Assembly: GCA_027002755.1 (NCBI GenBank)
Contig: JALWZI010000142.1
Location: forward strand, 1 to 5,857
Direction of reading: 5' to 3'
From: Campylobacteraceae bacterium
Lineage (GTDB): Bacteria > Campylobacterota > Campylobacteria > Campylobacterales > Sulfurovaceae
Length of the DNA: 5,857 bases
The stretch's first letter is position 1; every line of letters starts with the position of its first letter. The notes under the pieces were generated by a model. The model was not told the origin of the DNA. It made no database searches and worked only from the letters and a program-made list of their open reading frames with translations. Positions 5,049-5,857 of this stretch are shown here, piece after piece. The position numbers were made by a program, and so were the translations under genes.

Positions 5049-5857
5049 ATGAAAAAGATCGAAGCCGCAACCCTCGAAGAGGCGTATCGGATCGCCTGCG
5101 ATACGTTTGGATGCTCCATGACGGAGCTCAAATACGAGATCGTCCAGTACCCCAGCCGGGGCTTTCTGGGGCTTTTCGCCAAATCGGCGGTGATCGTCGC
5201 TTCCGCCGAACGATCCGGGATCGAAAACCGATCGGTTCCCGATGCGCCGATGCCGTCAAGGGAAGAACCCCGCCCGCAACCGGAGCCGAATATTGCCGAG
5301 TCCGAAGCCCCGGTTGCCGCTGCCACCGAGAATGAGCAGCCGGAATCCGGCAGCCACGAAGAGATCATCGAGCGCTTTTTTGACGAAGAGAAACGTAGCG
5401 AACCCGAAACGGAAACAGAGGCCGTTACCGACGAATCGGCTCTGGCAAGAGAGATCGAAGATAAGATCCGTGAACTGATGGAGGTGAGCTGTTTCGATAT
5501 CGACGTGGTGGAGGTGGATGTGATCGACGACACCGCCTACATCTTCCTCGACGGGGAGGATGCCGCGCTGATCATCGGCAAGGAGGGCTATCGCTACAAT
5601 GCGCTCTCCTACCTGCTTTTCAACTGGATCCACGGCAGCTATCGGCTCTTCATCAAACTGGAGATCGCCCAGTTCCTCTCCAGCCAGCAGGAGATGATCC
5701 GCCACTATATCCAGCCGGTGATCGAACATGTCCGGCAGGAGGGGTGGGGACGGACCCGGCCTCTGGACGGGATCCTGGTCCAGATCGCTCTGGAACAGCT
5801 TCGGGAGGAGTTCCCCGACAAATATGTGGCGATCAAGCGCCAGCGTGACGGCGGCCG
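5049..5857 (+). CDS. jag: RNA-binding protein Jag/KhpB, 3'-truncated by window
   Basis: SpoIIIJ-associated protein, a cytosolic RNA-binding partner encoded next to yidC in many bacteria; in Gram-positives it (KhpB) affects cell elongation and division. 269 codons plus two bases are present with no stop. Domains: Jag_N at 1-50 with the signature YPSRGFLGLFAK (34-45); a Glu/Pro/Ala-rich acidic linker (about 64-135) without expected fold; a KH domain (about 140-215) with the GxxG loop IIGKEGYR (175-182); and the beginning of an R3H domain (about 238 onward: LVQIALEQLREEFPDKYVAI), cut before its end. AGGAGG (5038-5043) stands 5 nt before the ATG, a near-perfect Shine-Dalgarno that directly follows the yidC stop. 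In Campylobacterota the usual next gene is mnmE (trmE), beyond this window. Confidence 0.93.
   Translation, partial: MKKIEAATLEEAYRIACDTFGCSMTELKYEIVQYPSRGFLGLFAKSAVIVASAERSGIENRSVPDAPMPSREEPRPQPEPNIAESEAPVAAATENEQPESGSHEEIIERFFDEEKRSEPETETEAVTDESALAREIEDKIRELMEVSCFDIDVVEVDVIDDTAYIFLDGEDAALIIGKEGYRYNALSYLLFNWIHGSYRLFIKLEIAQFLSSQQEMIRHYIQPVIEHVRQEGWGRTRPLDGILVQIALEQLREEFPDKYVAIKRQRDGG

Noticed and set aside
3463..5070. A 535-residue open frame on the minus strand opposite yidC
   Set aside because: It mirrors yidC almost exactly, shows no recognisable domain and has the biased composition typical of an antisense shadow in a GC-rich gene.

Overview
The window is an ordinary housekeeping segment of a bacterial chromosome. 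The organism is probably a Campylobacterota (formerly Epsilonproteobacteria) member with unusually high GC for that group, in the style of Nitratifractor or Sulfurovum. I infer this from the gene order rpmH-rnpA-yidC-jag, from the Campylobacterota-like YidC sequence, and from promoters with a clear -10 but almost no -35. No mobile element gene, CRISPR array, phage gene or defence gene is visible.

Left part (1-2691): the window opens inside purL (last step but one of FGAR to FGAM chemistry in purine synthesis; only the C-terminal 420 residues are present). An AT-richer gap follows. It holds an 85-nt structure closed by a perfect 13-bp inverted repeat (1293-1377). Next come a minus-strand tRNA-Thr(CGU) gene with encoded CCA and a strong promoter, then a plus-strand trmH (tRNA Gm18 methyltransferase). 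trmH converges with, and overlaps by 65 bp, a minus-strand gene for a Mut7-C/PIN-type RNase-like protein with a zinc ribbon.

Right part (2698-5857): a divergent intergenic region carries a candidate promoter and a leader hairpin for rpmH (ribosomal protein L34), directly followed by rnpA (RNase P protein). rnpA has no ATG, GTG or TTG ahead of its conserved N-terminus. The only plausible initiation codon is an ATT inside the end of rpmH, preceded by a well-placed Shine-Dalgarno. The small gene yidD, usual between rnpA and yidC in this group, is not found. The 158-bp gap instead holds a weak terminator and a perfect TATAAT -10 element. yidC (membrane insertase, TTG start) and jag/khpB (RNA-binding KH-R3H protein, cut by the window end) follow as a tight pair.

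Functionally the genes concern RNA maturation (RNase P, TrmH, Mut7-C protein, tRNA), ribosome assembly and membrane protein insertion. The points most worth checking are the rnpA start, the palindromic intergenic element, the rpmH leader hairpin and the missing yidD. I see no evidence for a wholly new system.
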